From: Bacteroidales bacterium
Lineage (GTDB): Bacteria > Bacteroidota > Bacteroidia > Bacteroidales > P3
Length of the DNA stretch: 64,000 bases
Direction of reading: 5' to 3'
Assembly: GCA_017479385.1 (NCBI GenBank)
Contig: JAFVCE010000015.1
Location: forward strand, 124,001-188,000
The notes beneath the pieces were generated by a model. The model ran no database searches, was not told the DNA's origin, and worked only from the letters and a program-made list of their open reading frames with translations. How positions within the stretch are numbered: the stretch's first letter is position 1; every line of letters begins with the position of its first letter. A program made the translations under genes and the position numbers. Shown piece after piece: positions 50,674 through 58,971 of the stretch.

Positions 50674-50973
50674 ATGAAAGAAGCCATTACAGTTGGACAT
50701 CTTGCGATGTATTATATGGAACTTTTGCTTTCTATCGAGAATGAGCTACAGTATTCTTCCGATGACCCACATGGAAACAAACTCCGTCTTTTTTATAAAT
50801 TTTCAGAGAAACTTGGCTATTGTTTGCAAGTCGCGCTCAAGATTAATGTTGGAATCGCCCAAGACAAAATGCAAGATTCGCAAGAAGCTCGACGCAGATG
50901 TGAAGAGATGAAAAACAACCACCTTGCTATCGGAAAAGCCTACCAAGAGCCAACGCTTACATATCATTATTGA
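50674..50973 (+). CDS. Unknown 99-residue helical protein at the island edge
   Basis: The protein begins MKEAITVGHLAMYYMELLLS and is mostly helical and charged, with FYKFSEKLGYCLQVALKINV in the middle and EARRRCEEMKNNHLAIGKAY near the end. There is no signal peptide or known domain. It starts the AT-richer stretch that contains the defence genes and is closed by a hairpin at 50984-51002. Codon use differs from the core genes, consistent with transfer. Confidence 0.5.
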   Translation: MKEAITVGHLAMYYMELLLSIENELQYSSDDPHGNKLRLFYKFSEKLGYCLQVALKINVGIAQDKMQDSQEARRRCEEMKNNHLAIGKAYQEPTLTYHY

Positions 50974-50983
50974 GGATAGATTA

Positions 50984-51002
50984 CCACCGACTTTATCGGT
51001 GG
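50984..51002 (+). terminator. Hairpin after the unknown gene at 50674
   Basis: Seven-base arms (50984-50990, 50996-51002) around CTTTA, then CTTCTTTG. A weak T-run. Confidence 0.55.
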
Positions 51003-51165
51003 CTTCTTTGCTCCTTCTTTGTGGGTTCTATGTAGTTCTATTCAATGGTGCGTTGCATGGGAAGTGTAATGACATTCGCGTCGGCAACGAATTGGGGGAA
51101 TCTCAGCAGTTCCCTCGCGTAAGCATATGCGGTTAGATATCGTGCACCTGCACGCACGAGGATCT

Positions 51166-51217
51166 TCTTCGTGTGTTAATATCTTTATTTGGACTCAATT
51201 GCAAAAAAGTTGTATCT
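51166..51217 (+). repeat. Left 52-bp repeat bracketing the defence block (carries a working promoter)
   Basis: This segment matches 58972-59023 at 47 of 52 positions, with the last 28 nt identical (within it, GGACTCAATTGCAAAAAAGT). Here the -7 element continues as TATCTTTG; in the right copy it is TATCTATA. Confidence 0.8.
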
Positions 51218-51220
51218 TTG
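51188..51220 (+). promoter_or_regulatory. Promoter of the membrane protein/Cas2-like pair
   Basis: TTTG (51188-51191), 21-nt spacer, TATCTTTG (51213-51220). ATG at 51239, leader about 12 nt. Confidence 0.7.
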
Positions 51221-51238
51221 CAAAAAAAATAACAACAA

Positions 51239-51505
51239 ATGAAAGAAGAAGAGATCAACGAAAATTCTCCCGAAATCAAACCAAATGAGAAAGATGGTTC
51301 TGATCCTAAAGAGAACACTCGAAGCAAGATAGCGACGCTATATTTATGGTGCTTCTTTGCTGTCATATTACTTGTGTTTATAACGGGCTGTTGTAAAGAT
51401 TTTGGAGTAGATGATTACAAAGATTTGATTTTGACTGTGTCTGGCGTTCTGACTGGTCCGCTTGGTTTTATTGTCGGTTACTATTTTAAAGCATCTAAAG
51501 AATGA
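51239..51505 (+). CDS. Two-helix membrane protein coupled to a Cas2-like protein
   Basis: The 88-residue protein has a long acidic, Lys/Asn-rich N-terminus (MKEEEINENSPEIKPNEKDG) of about 30 residues, a helix IATLYLWCFFAVILLVFITG (about 31-50) and a second, LILTVSGVLTGPLGFIVGYY (about 63-83). The last segment, with GPLGFIVGYYF, resembles the small membrane tails of phage-defence effectors and holin-like proteins, but that is a resemblance only. The stop overlaps the next start by 4 nt, so the two are translated together. Confidence 0.6.
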   Translation: MKEEEINENSPEIKPNEKDGSDPKENTRSKIATLYLWCFFAVILLVFITGCCKDFGVDDYKDLILTVSGVLTGPLGFIVGYYFKASKE

Positions 51506-51771
51506 ATACTATCATCATATCATATCGATTGGACTCAGAGGCTCCATATCAAGAATTGAGGAACCGAATTAAAAAATACCCCAATTGGGCACGATTATTT
51601 CAAGATGTATGGATTATCCAGACTCGCCATAGTGTTAGAGATGTTCGTGACGATTTAGAAAATGCCATTCGAGGCATGGGAGAGATTTTTGTAGTCAATA
51701 TTACAGGTTCAGCATGGGCCTCATATAAAATTGATAAGGAGATGGCAGAATGGATTCATGAAAACATTTAG
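51502..51771 (+). CDS. Cas2/SinR-like small protein
   Basis: The 89-residue protein reads MNTIIISYRLDSEAPYQELR, then WARLFQDVWIIQTRHSVRD (about 29), and IFVVNITGSAWASYKI near the end. It fits the ferredoxin-like SinR family related to Cas2 and VapD: strand SYxL, helix, W-x-x-QT strand, D-E-I-F-V-V strand. The Asp after the first strand that coordinates metal in Cas2 nucleases is replaced (SYRLD rather than SYDL), so nuclease activity is doubtful. No CRISPR array or other cas genes are nearby. Coupled to the membrane protein gene before it. Confidence 0.65.
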   Translation: MNTIIISYRLDSEAPYQELRNRIKKYPNWARLFQDVWIIQTRHSVRDVRDDLENAIRGMGEIFVVNITGSAWASYKIDKEMAEWIHENI

Positions 51772-51837
51772 ATACTATAAGGTTTTAATTATGACCAAAT
51801 CTTGTAGTTTATATCCAAAACGTCAGAATACCAAATC

Positions 51838-52224
51838 CTATAATTTCGAGAATATTCTCAAAATTCCTCTTACCATTGAAGCTGCATCAATCGATTTAAA
51901 CGATAATAAGTTACTTCTATTCAGTTCGACTGCAGCTCTCATTTTCTCTATTAAGCGACAGAACTCCTCCTTTGCGGTTTGAAAATCAGCAAATCTAAGA
52001 TTTATTGATGATGTCGTCTCCTGTTGTTTCATATGAGGAGAAAATACTATTTCTCCTGACTGTATCAAATAATAATCTGCATTATCTTGCATTACTTCTT
52101 TTGTACAAAAAACGAAATCTTGTTTAAATTGCGTAATTTTAATTGGGTCTTCTGTCAGATTCTTGGCTTCCTCAAATAATGAATCTAATATTTGTATTTT
52201 CTTCTTGTATGTCATATATCTCAT
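51838..52224 (-). CDS. Unknown 128-residue protein, last gene of the restriction operon
   Basis: The protein starts MRYMTYKKKIQILDSLFEEA and is helical with two short strand-like parts (DFVFCTKEVMQDNADYYLIQ, then SGEIVFSPHMKQQET). It lies 38 nt downstream of the methylase gene on the same strand and has the same low GC content. No known domain was recognised. Position suggests an accessory or immunity role for the neighbouring system, which is inference only. A second in-frame ATG lies three codons in. Confidence 0.5.
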   Translation of the reverse strand: MRYMTYKKKIQILDSLFEEAKNLTEDPIKITQFKQDFVFCTKEVMQDNADYYLIQSGEIVFSPHMKQQETTSSINLRFADFQTAKEEFCRLIEKMRAAVELNRSNLLSFKSIDAASMVRGILRIFSKL

Positions 52225-52262
52225 TGGATTATGTTCTATATGGATGACGATGGCAGAATAAA

Positions 52263-55247
52263 TTATTGTTCTATTATTGCGATTTCTTCTTTGGTGAGGT
52301 TGTAGAGTTGATAGACTAGGGTGTCTATTTCTTTTTCCAGTGATGAAATATCAGAGTTAGGATTATTTTGCTTTTTAGCGACAATCATGTCAATCAACGA
52401 CGTTATGGCTTCTTCTTGTTCAGTATTGGCCTCGGGGATAGGCAGTTGCTCTAACTCATAGATATTAACATGGTTGTTGGTGCTTGTTTTTCGGAAATAC
52501 CAATCAATAATGCGTGAGTTGATAATGGCTAATACGTATTTGTTGTTACAATTTGGGTCAAGTGCAATTTTGTTTACAGAATTACCAAACAAACACCTTT
52601 CTTTCCTGGTTAAAGAAACATTAAATCTACGTCTATCTGTCATTCCAGATATTTGCTGACACACAAGGTACGTATTCAATGTGTTCTTCATTACAATATC
52701 ATTCTTATATCCATTTTGAACATATTCCTCCACCATTTCATCGGTATAATACCTGTGTACATGACACCCTCGGTACATCTTTACATCCGTTTGTCTTGTT
52801 GAAAAGCAGAAACACTCATTGGTGAGATTGAAGTCGCCCTGAGACGACGATTGTATCATATCGCCAAGAAAGGTTGTGCCATCGTTCATTTTTTCGACGA
52901 TAGAAAAATCGTCATGTCGAATGAGAGGGAAGTAATAACCCTGTGGATAGAAATGCAGGGGTGTTTGTTGAGGAATGACTGCGAAATCGAAACTATTGAT
53001 AGTGGTTAAGTCATTGTTCGCAGACAAGAGAAATATATGATTGTTGCAAGGCATGCCCTTTGAGAAAAGGACAATACAAGTTGCCACTAATGCGCCTTTG
53101 AACAGTTGACCTTCAGGGTGTGGTGCCACCTTGGGAAATTCAATCACCTGATATAGATTCGTTTTCTTTATTAGTAATTCTCTGGTATGCTGCGATGACG
53201 AGTCACACATCAAGGAACTCTGTGTTATCAATGCACAAATACCACCATTGCTCAAAATGTTGTACGAATGCTCTACAAATAGTTTGTAAATATTCTGTTT
53301 GCCTTTATCTTTTCCTTCTGAATATGGAAACTTTAGCTTGTCAACAAGTCCCTTTTTCATCTGGAAATATGGCGGGTTACCAATGACGATATCAAATCCG
53401 CCGCGGTCGAAGATGTCTTTGAACCAAGTGTGCCAGAGGAAGAAGTCCTGGTTGGCGGAGGGGTCGAGGGTTTGCAGGCGAGCTTCGGCGGTGGGACTGA
53501 TGCCTTGCTGGAGGATATAGCTCTTGACGGTGGAGTTAATCTGTGTGCGGTATTGCACCTTCTCGTTGTGGTCGGTGAGGGAGAAGTATTTCTTGAGCAG
53601 CAGTTGCAGGTTGTGGCGGGTGTCGGCGGAGGAGAAGTCGAGGCCATACTGCGAGGCGAGGGCTTTCTTGCGGCAGCCCACCTTGCCGTCGAGTATATGG
53701 CTGAGGTCGCAGCCCTCGAAACTCTCGATGAGGCTGTTGCCTTGCATGAACTTGTAGTCGAAGTTGGGCAACGGCTCCGGTCCAGTGGCAGGGTTGCCGT
53801 CCCATTCGGCATCCACCACTATGCTGAGCCAGAAACGCAGGCGGGCGATGTCGATGGCACCGCGCTCTATGTCCACGCCGTAGATGTTGCGCTCTATTAT
53901 CTCGCGTTTGAGCGCATAGCGCGGTGTGGTGTCGCCCACCGCCTCGCGGCAACGCCACAGCTCGTTTAGCAGTCCCATGGGGAAGGCTCCGCTGCCTATG
54001 GCAGGGTCGCAGATGCGCACCTCGCGCAACGCCTCGGCCATGGTCTCACGGCAGGGCAGCAATGTTTCCGGCAATTCGTGCTGCTCCACGAAGTGGCGGA
54101 TGGCGGGGGATGCTGGTGCCGATGAAGCACCATCCAATCTGCTTTGCAGGTAGGCAATCAGGCTCTCCTTGCACATGTAGCGCACAATCTCCTTGGGTGT
54201 GTAGAAAGCACCTTTGGCCTTGTTATCCTCGAGCAGGCTTTCGAATATCTTGCCCAGCATCTCGGGGTCCACGCCCACCTCGGCATCGTCGGGGTCGTTC
54301 TCATCCACGGTGAAGTTATATGAAGCCAAGAACTCGAAGAGTTTTTCGAACAGCTCGGCAGGCAGCTGTATCTTCCGCTTGTCCACCTCGTCGCGTTCAA
54401 AGAGACCACCGTTCAGGTATGGCAATGCCTGCCATTGCCGCAGCAGCTGCATATCCCACCCCTCGCGGTGGAATAGGGCTTCGCGTTTGGCGACTTCGGT
54501 ATTGAATATGCCGAAGAATAGCGGCTCAAGCACCTGCTCGAGGAAGTCAGCCTGTCGGTCGAGGGATTGCATGAAGAAGAGGTTCTTCAAAAACTCCGGG
54601 TCGCCATCCAGCCATCCTTTCTTTTGCAGGAAGTGGAGGAAGACTATGCGGCCGAGCATCTTCTTCACGTAGTCGTGGATGACGGCGCCGTCGTACCCCT
54701 GCTGTTTCAGCTCGCTGACGATACTGTCGTAGTGGTGGTGATATTCCTTGAAGAACTCGTTGCTGAGGGCATCGACGGAGAAGGCGCGTTTGAGGTCGTC
54801 GAGGGTGAGCGTAGCGGCATCGATGCGTTGCAGACGCTCCAACGGGGTCTTATACTGCCCCTGTGGGTCGCCCAGCACGTAGGAGTAGCGTTTGGTGGCG
54901 GTGCTGCCTTCGCGCAGGTCGCAGATATAGGAAAGCCTCCAGCGGCGACCGTCGTCGAACACGGCAATGGCAGCCTCGACGTCATACTTTAAATAAGGGG
55001 CAATCAGCTTGCGCAGCCCCACGCGCTTGCGCTCCACGCTGCTGTGCGAGCGGGTGTAGAAGAAACCAATCAAACGGCCTTCGGCATCCTCGCGATCGCC
55101 GATACAGTACACCTCGTCGCCTTCGTCGGTGGTGGCGAGATGCTCGAGGCTTTCTTGCTTATTGAGGTTGGTACAGCCGAAGAGGCGGTGCACTATCTCT
55201 TCGCTGTATGTGGTATAGTTGAATGGGGCTTGGAATATCTGTTTCAT
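52263..55247 (-). CDS. Eco57I-type N6-adenine DNA methyltransferase with C-terminal recognition domain
   Basis: The 994-residue protein has a large N-terminal region (about 1-330), then GAFYTPKEIVRYMCKESLIA (about 355), SAM motif I DPAIGSGAFPMGLLNELW (about 413) and catalytic motif IV DIVIGNPPYFQ (about 620). A TaqI-like target-recognition C-terminus follows (about 640-994, with ALDPNCNNKYVLAIINSRII and YELEQLPIP). It should methylate adenine in a specific sequence. DNA for the part after NPPY is clearly AT-richer than the part before, a sign of recognition-domain exchange. It follows the helicase-nuclease gene by 8 nt. Confidence 0.88.
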   Translation of the reverse strand: MKQIFQAPFNYTTYSEEIVHRLFGCTNLNKQESLEHLATTDEGDEVYCIGDREDAEGRLIGFFYTRSHSSVERKRVGLRKLIAPYLKYDVEAAIAVFDDGRRWRLSYICDLREGSTATKRYSYVLGDPQGQYKTPLERLQRIDAATLTLDDLKRAFSVDALSNEFFKEYHHHYDSIVSELKQQGYDGAVIHDYVKKMLGRIVFLHFLQKKGWLDGDPEFLKNLFFMQSLDRQADFLEQVLEPLFFGIFNTEVAKREALFHREGWDMQLLRQWQALPYLNGGLFERDEVDKRKIQLPAELFEKLFEFLASYNFTVDENDPDDAEVGVDPEMLGKIFESLLEDNKAKGAFYTPKEIVRYMCKESLIAYLQSRLDGASSAPASPAIRHFVEQHELPETLLPCRETMAEALREVRICDPAIGSGAFPMGLLNELWRCREAVGDTTPRYALKREIIERNIYGVDIERGAIDIARLRFWLSIVVDAEWDGNPATGPEPLPNFDYKFMQGNSLIESFEGCDLSHILDGKVGCRKKALASQYGLDFSSADTRHNLQLLLKKYFSLTDHNEKVQYRTQINSTVKSYILQQGISPTAEARLQTLDPSANQDFFLWHTWFKDIFDRGGFDIVIGNPPYFQMKKGLVDKLKFPYSEGKDKGKQNIYKLFVEHSYNILSNGGICALITQSSLMCDSSSQHTRELLIKKTNLYQVIEFPKVAPHPEGQLFKGALVATCIVLFSKGMPCNNHIFLLSANNDLTTINSFDFAVIPQQTPLHFYPQGYYFPLIRHDDFSIVEKMNDGTTFLGDMIQSSSQGDFNLTNECFCFSTRQTDVKMYRGCHVHRYYTDEMVEEYVQNGYKNDIVMKNTLNTYLVCQQISGMTDRRRFNVSLTRKERCLFGNSVNKIALDPNCNNKYVLAIINSRIIDWYFRKTSTNNHVNIYELEQLPIPEANTEQEEAITSLIDMIVAKKQNNPNSDISSLEKEIDTLVYQLYNLTKEEIAIIEQ

Positions 55248-55255
55248 CTTGTTTG

Positions 55256-58200
55256 TTATTTTACAAAGGTTTCGGAAAGGATAATATCGGGTTGTGCAAT
55301 AGCGGCAGGAATGCTAGTGGCGGAACTCTTCTCCACTTGGTCAGCATAGCGTGCTGCAAGGGCTTCCAACTGCTGCACAATCGCTATTGTCGGCAGTGGC
55401 TCTTTCTTGTGCTTGCGCGAGAGGCGGTTCAGCTGGTCGGCCAGTTGGTTGAAGGTGCCATGCTCCACGAGACGTTTCAGCCGGTCGAGGGTCTGCAGAG
55501 CCTCGGCATCGTGCATCATGCCGGGGCGCACCTCGCGCAGGAAGGCGGCAGCCTTCTTGGCGTCGTTGTCGCGTCCACCTATGCGCGGACGCTCTTCGTG
55601 CTGCTCCTGCTGTTGGTCGTGGGCATACTGAGCCATCGAGCGGCGCACCTGGTCGTAGTGTGCCTCGTTGTTGTCGCCCCAGGGGGCGGCAGGCTCCGAT
55701 GGGTCGGCCTTGAGCAGGCTGACGGCATCGAGGAACGAGAGTTCGCGCACCTGCTCGCCCACGAGGTAGAAAGCCTTCTTCTGTGGCGAGGAGAGGTAGG
55801 CAAGGGTGGATGGCACGGTGGCATCATTCGGCAACTGCACCCTCCCTGCCTCTCTGGCGCAGCGGCTCTTGGCAGGCAGCTGCTTGATGCGGCGGTAGAG
55901 CGTAGGGTTGCTGTCGTGCAGGGCTTGCACCTCGCTGCGCAGGGCCAGACGGCGGTCGGTGTCGTCGGGCATATCGGAGTTGAAGAGACGGAATTCCTGA
56001 ACAATCTCGTCGTGCGAATAGATGCGCGTGTCCTCGCCGAGTGCGGAGTGGAAGCTCTGCAACTTTATGAAGGAGTTCTTCTTCAGGCTGATGATGGCAT
56101 CGCCAGGGTCGGAGGGGTAGAACATGTAGTTGTGGATGGCCTTGGCGGTGGAGCCTATGCGGTTCACGCGGCCGATGCGTTGCATCAGTCGGGTCGCGTT
56201 CCACGGACTGTCGTAGTTCACAATCATATTGGCGCGGTGCAGGTTCACGCCCTCGGCCAGCACGTCGCTGGTGATGATGATATTATAGTCGTTGCGAGGG
56301 TCTCCGTCGTATTTGGCGTCGAAGTTCTCGCGTATTGTCTGCTGCTTGCGTTTGCGGTCGCGTGCGCATACAGGCAGTATGTCGGTGCGGTGCAGCCGCC
56401 CTTGAAGTTGCTCGGTGAGGTAGTTCACCGTGTCCACACTCTCGCTGAAGACCACCAGCTTTCCGCTGGGGTTGCGCTCGGGGTCGAACAGCTCGCCTTG
56501 CAGCATCTGCACGAAGAGGTCGAGCTTCGGGTCGGCGGTGAGGGCATCCCACCGCTGGCAGAGTCCACGTAGCAGTGTGGCATCGTATTCCAGCATGGGC
56601 AGGAAGTCGGGGTTGAAGTCGGCTGCTCGGAACACAATCCCGTCGGTGTCGTAACCCTTTGTCATGGCCAACTCGATAATCTCGTCCAGCTCCAACCCGT
56701 CGGCCTGCAACTTCTTCACGTTCATGTCAGGGGCGATGATGACCTTATCCTCGTGGAACATGCGTATCATCCCTTCGGTGGCTTCGAGCAGTGTGTGGAG
56801 CGACCGCTTGAAGGCGAAGAACGAGCTCTCCAACCGTTTCACCATGTGGGTACGGTAGATGCCGGCCAGTGCTTCGGCCATGTGCTTGGCCGACTTGCCC
56901 GAAGGCACACGATATTTGGGGCAATACTCGATGGCGCGGTAGCGGGCATAGCGCAATCCGCTGCCGTCAAATTGATCCGGGTCTACCGCCTGCAAGTTGG
57001 CCGTAGGGGTGTCGATCAACTTCTTATAGGTGTCGACAAACAGCATCAACTCGCCGGGCTGCATCTGATAGGTGCGGTCTTCGGGGTCGAGCAGTTGGGG
57101 GAAGTGTATCTCGGCGGCATAGCGCGGCTCATGCTCGATATTGCTGCGCGTGCGGCGCACCATCACCTTCTCCAACACCGTGTGGCGCAGGGCGTGGTTG
57201 ATGGCATCGATGCGCTGCTGCAGTTCGGCGGGCTTCAATTGCTGCCGCTGCGACATCAAGGCGTTGTACTCCTTAATCCACGGCGCGAAGGTGTCGGCAA
57301 CGTTCTGCACCCCGTCGATGGTGCAGCGGGCGGTGTCCTGGAAGAGGAGAAGCTGGTTCTTGATGTCCTCGGGCGTGTTGTTGAAGGGGGTGGCCGAAAG
57401 TAGCAGCACGCGTTTGCCGCCACGGATATTGCCCTTGTTGACGCGGCCCGACTTGGTGATGCGTTGCAGGAGGTCGTAGTTGCCTGTGGTGTCGTGGCGG
57501 AAGTTGTGCGCCTCGTCCACTATGATGAGGTCGTAGTACGGCGGCAGGTCGTAGCCGTCGCCGTCCACGATCTTGTCGAGGCTGCCGTTGCTCACAAAAC
57601 GACTGTAGCGGTTCTTCAAATGGAAATCGTCGAAGGTCTTCACCCAGTTACGCTCGACCGACGGGGGATAGACGACGAGGATGCGGGTGCCGTCGCCATT
57701 GGCAGCCACAAATCGCTGCGCTATCATGGCGGCAATCACCGTCTTGCCGAGACCCACCACGTCGGCGATGAAGCATCCTCCGTGGCGGAGCATGATGTCG
57801 TAGCCCTGAATGACGGCATCGCGCTGATAGGTCAGGTCGTCGTAGCCATCGGGCAGCACCGGCGCGAAGTCGTCCTCCACCTGCGTGCCGAACTGGTCTA
57901 TCAGCACACGCATATACAGCTCGTATGGCGTGGGCTGATGCTCCTGCGGAGCAAGGTGAGTACGATTCACGATGCGCTGCACATCGGCCATGGTAACAGT
58001 CAACGCGTCAGCCCACAGCTGCTGGAACTGCGCCTCGCAGTAGGCCACGTCGTCGTAGTCCTTCATCGCCACGTTGAGCTCGTAGCGCGGCGGCTCGGTG
58101 GTGCCGAGGCCTTGGGCTGAGAGGTTGCTGCTGCCCATGATGACCCAGCCGTCGCTGTGCTCGGAATGTTGCTGCGGCAGGCAGAGGTAGAACTTGGCGT

Positions 58201-58594
58201 GGAGGTCGCGCGTGGGGTGTATGCGCAATTCAAGGCGACCTGCGGCAATGTCGTCGCAGAACTGGCGTATGCCTTCGTCCACCTCGCTGCTGTATTCGGC
58301 TCGGCGCACGTCGTCAAGGAACGCCTCGCAATACTGCTCTATCGATGCTTCGCGGTCTCCGAAAAACATCTTGCCGGCAGCCTGCGCCCGGCGGAAGAGG
58401 TCGTCGATATTTATGCCGACGAGGATTTTAATCTCATGCGTGCCGGCCAGCTCCTGCCGCAGGCGGAAGTAGCCGCTACTGCGGAAATAGCCCACCACGG
58501 CGTGGAACACGTCGAAATCTGCCATGGCCGACGCAATGCCATGGAACTTGTCCATCAGAGTAGCGTCGATGTTGTTGAAGAACTTGCTACTCAT
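55256..58594 (-). CDS. Phospholipase D-like nuclease fused to SNF2-type helicase
   Basis: The 1112-residue protein opens with an HKD domain: DLHAKFYLCLPQ and VIMGSSNLSAQGL (about 130-165), a single PLD half-site like that of BfiI, so it would act as a dimer. The SNF2/superfamily 2 helicase follows: QRDAVIQGYDIM, Walker A DVVGLGKTVIAA (about 280), LIIVDEAHNFRHD (about 358), LLLSATPFNNTPED (about 400), then FSESVDTVNYL (about 705) and motif VI RLMQRIGRVNRIGS (about 805). Predicted to translocate on DNA and cut unmodified targets, with the methylase next door protecting self DNA. The pairing resembles the DrmD/DrmMI part of DISARM without drmA, drmB or drmC; I cannot assign it to a named system. 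Confidence 0.85.
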   Translation of the reverse strand: MSSKFFNNIDATLMDKFHGIASAMADFDVFHAVVGYFRSSGYFRLRQELAGTHEIKILVGINIDDLFRRAQAAGKMFFGDREASIEQYCEAFLDDVRRAEYSSEVDEGIRQFCDDIAAGRLELRIHPTRDLHAKFYLCLPQQHSEHSDGWVIMGSSNLSAQGLGTTEPPRYELNVAMKDYDDVAYCEAQFQQLWADALTVTMADVQRIVNRTHLAPQEHQPTPYELYMRVLIDQFGTQVEDDFAPVLPDGYDDLTYQRDAVIQGYDIMLRHGGCFIADVVGLGKTVIAAMIAQRFVAANGDGTRILVVYPPSVERNWVKTFDDFHLKNRYSRFVSNGSLDKIVDGDGYDLPPYYDLIIVDEAHNFRHDTTGNYDLLQRITKSGRVNKGNIRGGKRVLLLSATPFNNTPEDIKNQLLLFQDTARCTIDGVQNVADTFAPWIKEYNALMSQRQQLKPAELQQRIDAINHALRHTVLEKVMVRRTRSNIEHEPRYAAEIHFPQLLDPEDRTYQMQPGELMLFVDTYKKLIDTPTANLQAVDPDQFDGSGLRYARYRAIEYCPKYRVPSGKSAKHMAEALAGIYRTHMVKRLESSFFAFKRSLHTLLEATEGMIRMFHEDKVIIAPDMNVKKLQADGLELDEIIELAMTKGYDTDGIVFRAADFNPDFLPMLEYDATLLRGLCQRWDALTADPKLDLFVQMLQGELFDPERNPSGKLVVFSESVDTVNYLTEQLQGRLHRTDILPVCARDRKRKQQTIRENFDAKYDGDPRNDYNIIITSDVLAEGVNLHRANMIVNYDSPWNATRLMQRIGRVNRIGSTAKAIHNYMFYPSDPGDAIISLKKNSFIKLQSFHSALGEDTRIYSHDEIVQEFRLFNSDMPDDTDRRLALRSEVQALHDSNPTLYRRIKQLPAKSRCAREAGRVQLPNDATVPSTLAYLSSPQKKAFYLVGEQVRELSFLDAVSLLKADPSEPAAPWGDNNEAHYDQVRRSMAQYAHDQQQEQHEERPRIGGRDNDAKKAAAFLREVRPGMMHDAEALQTLDRLKRLVEHGTFNQLADQLNRLSRKHKKEPLPTIAIVQQLEALAARYADQVEKSSATSIPAAIAQPDIILSETFVK

Positions 58595-58724
58595 AGACGG
58601 ACAATGTTTTTATGCGCCGCACGCAAAGCGCACGGCGCAGCCCCTGCGCAGACAGCCGCCTGCACAGTGAAGTTACTGACTAAAGAAAAACGATCCTTGC
58701 CGAGCCGCCCGGCGCGCCCCGACG

Positions 58725-58784
58725 CTACACCGCCACTATGCCACAGCCTCCGCTGGGGGGGGTGATTAAGAATATCTTGGACAT
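58725..58784 (-). CDS. Putative leader peptide ORF containing a C8 tract
   Basis: In the leader of the nuclease-helicase mRNA, ATG at 58784-58782 opens a 19-codon ORF (MSKIFLITPPSGGCGIVAV). Its ATG overlaps the stop of a four-codon ORF before it (MNMA, TAATG junction). The Pro-Pro codons lie in a C8 run (58755-58762 on the plus strand as G8). With nine C the frame would run without a stop for about 50 more codons and end at TGA overlapping the helicase ATG at 58594. No conservation data are available, so this is a hypothesis. Confidence 0.35.
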   Translation of the reverse strand: MSKIFLITPPSGGCGIVAV

Positions 58785-58815
58785 TATGCCATGTTCATTT
58801 GTATAATTCATGCTG

Positions 58816-58846
58816 CAAAGTTACGCTTTTTTTCGCACTTGGCAAA
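58816..58846 (-). promoter_or_regulatory. Promoter of the nuclease-helicase/methylase operon
   Basis: TTTG (58846-58843), 19-nt spacer and TAACTTTG (58823-58816) on the minus strand. Leader to the helicase ATG is about 215 nt and contains the short ORFs described at 58725. Confidence 0.75.
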
Positions 58847-58860
58847 ATATATTTCGCATT

Positions 58861-58868
58861 GGGGGGGG
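58861..58868. repeat. G8 homopolymer tract
   Basis: Eight G residues upstream of the helicase promoter on the plus strand, about 15 nt beyond the -33 element. Confidence 0.85.
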
Positions 58869-58959
58869 ATTGTTACTCGAAGCAGCCTCAATCAGAGACT
58901 TATCAATAACCGCTTAGCGTACGTATGTCCGATTATTTAATCGCACAGATGTTCATTCT

Positions 58960-58968
58960 GGGGGGGGG
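58960..58968. repeat. G9 homopolymer tract
   Basis: Nine G residues just left of the right-hand 52-bp repeat. Confidence 0.85.
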
Positions 58969-58971
58969 ATT

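Noticed and set aside
51502-51771. Cas2 of a CRISPR-Cas locus
   Set aside because: No CRISPR repeats, cas1 or effector genes in the window, and the first-strand Asp is altered; SinR/Cas2-like is as far as the sequence supports.
51731-51982. 83-codon plus-strand frame overlapping the Cas2-like gene end and the unknown 128-residue gene
   Set aside because: It begins inside the Cas2-like gene, has no promoter or start context, and conflicts with the better-placed minus-strand gene.
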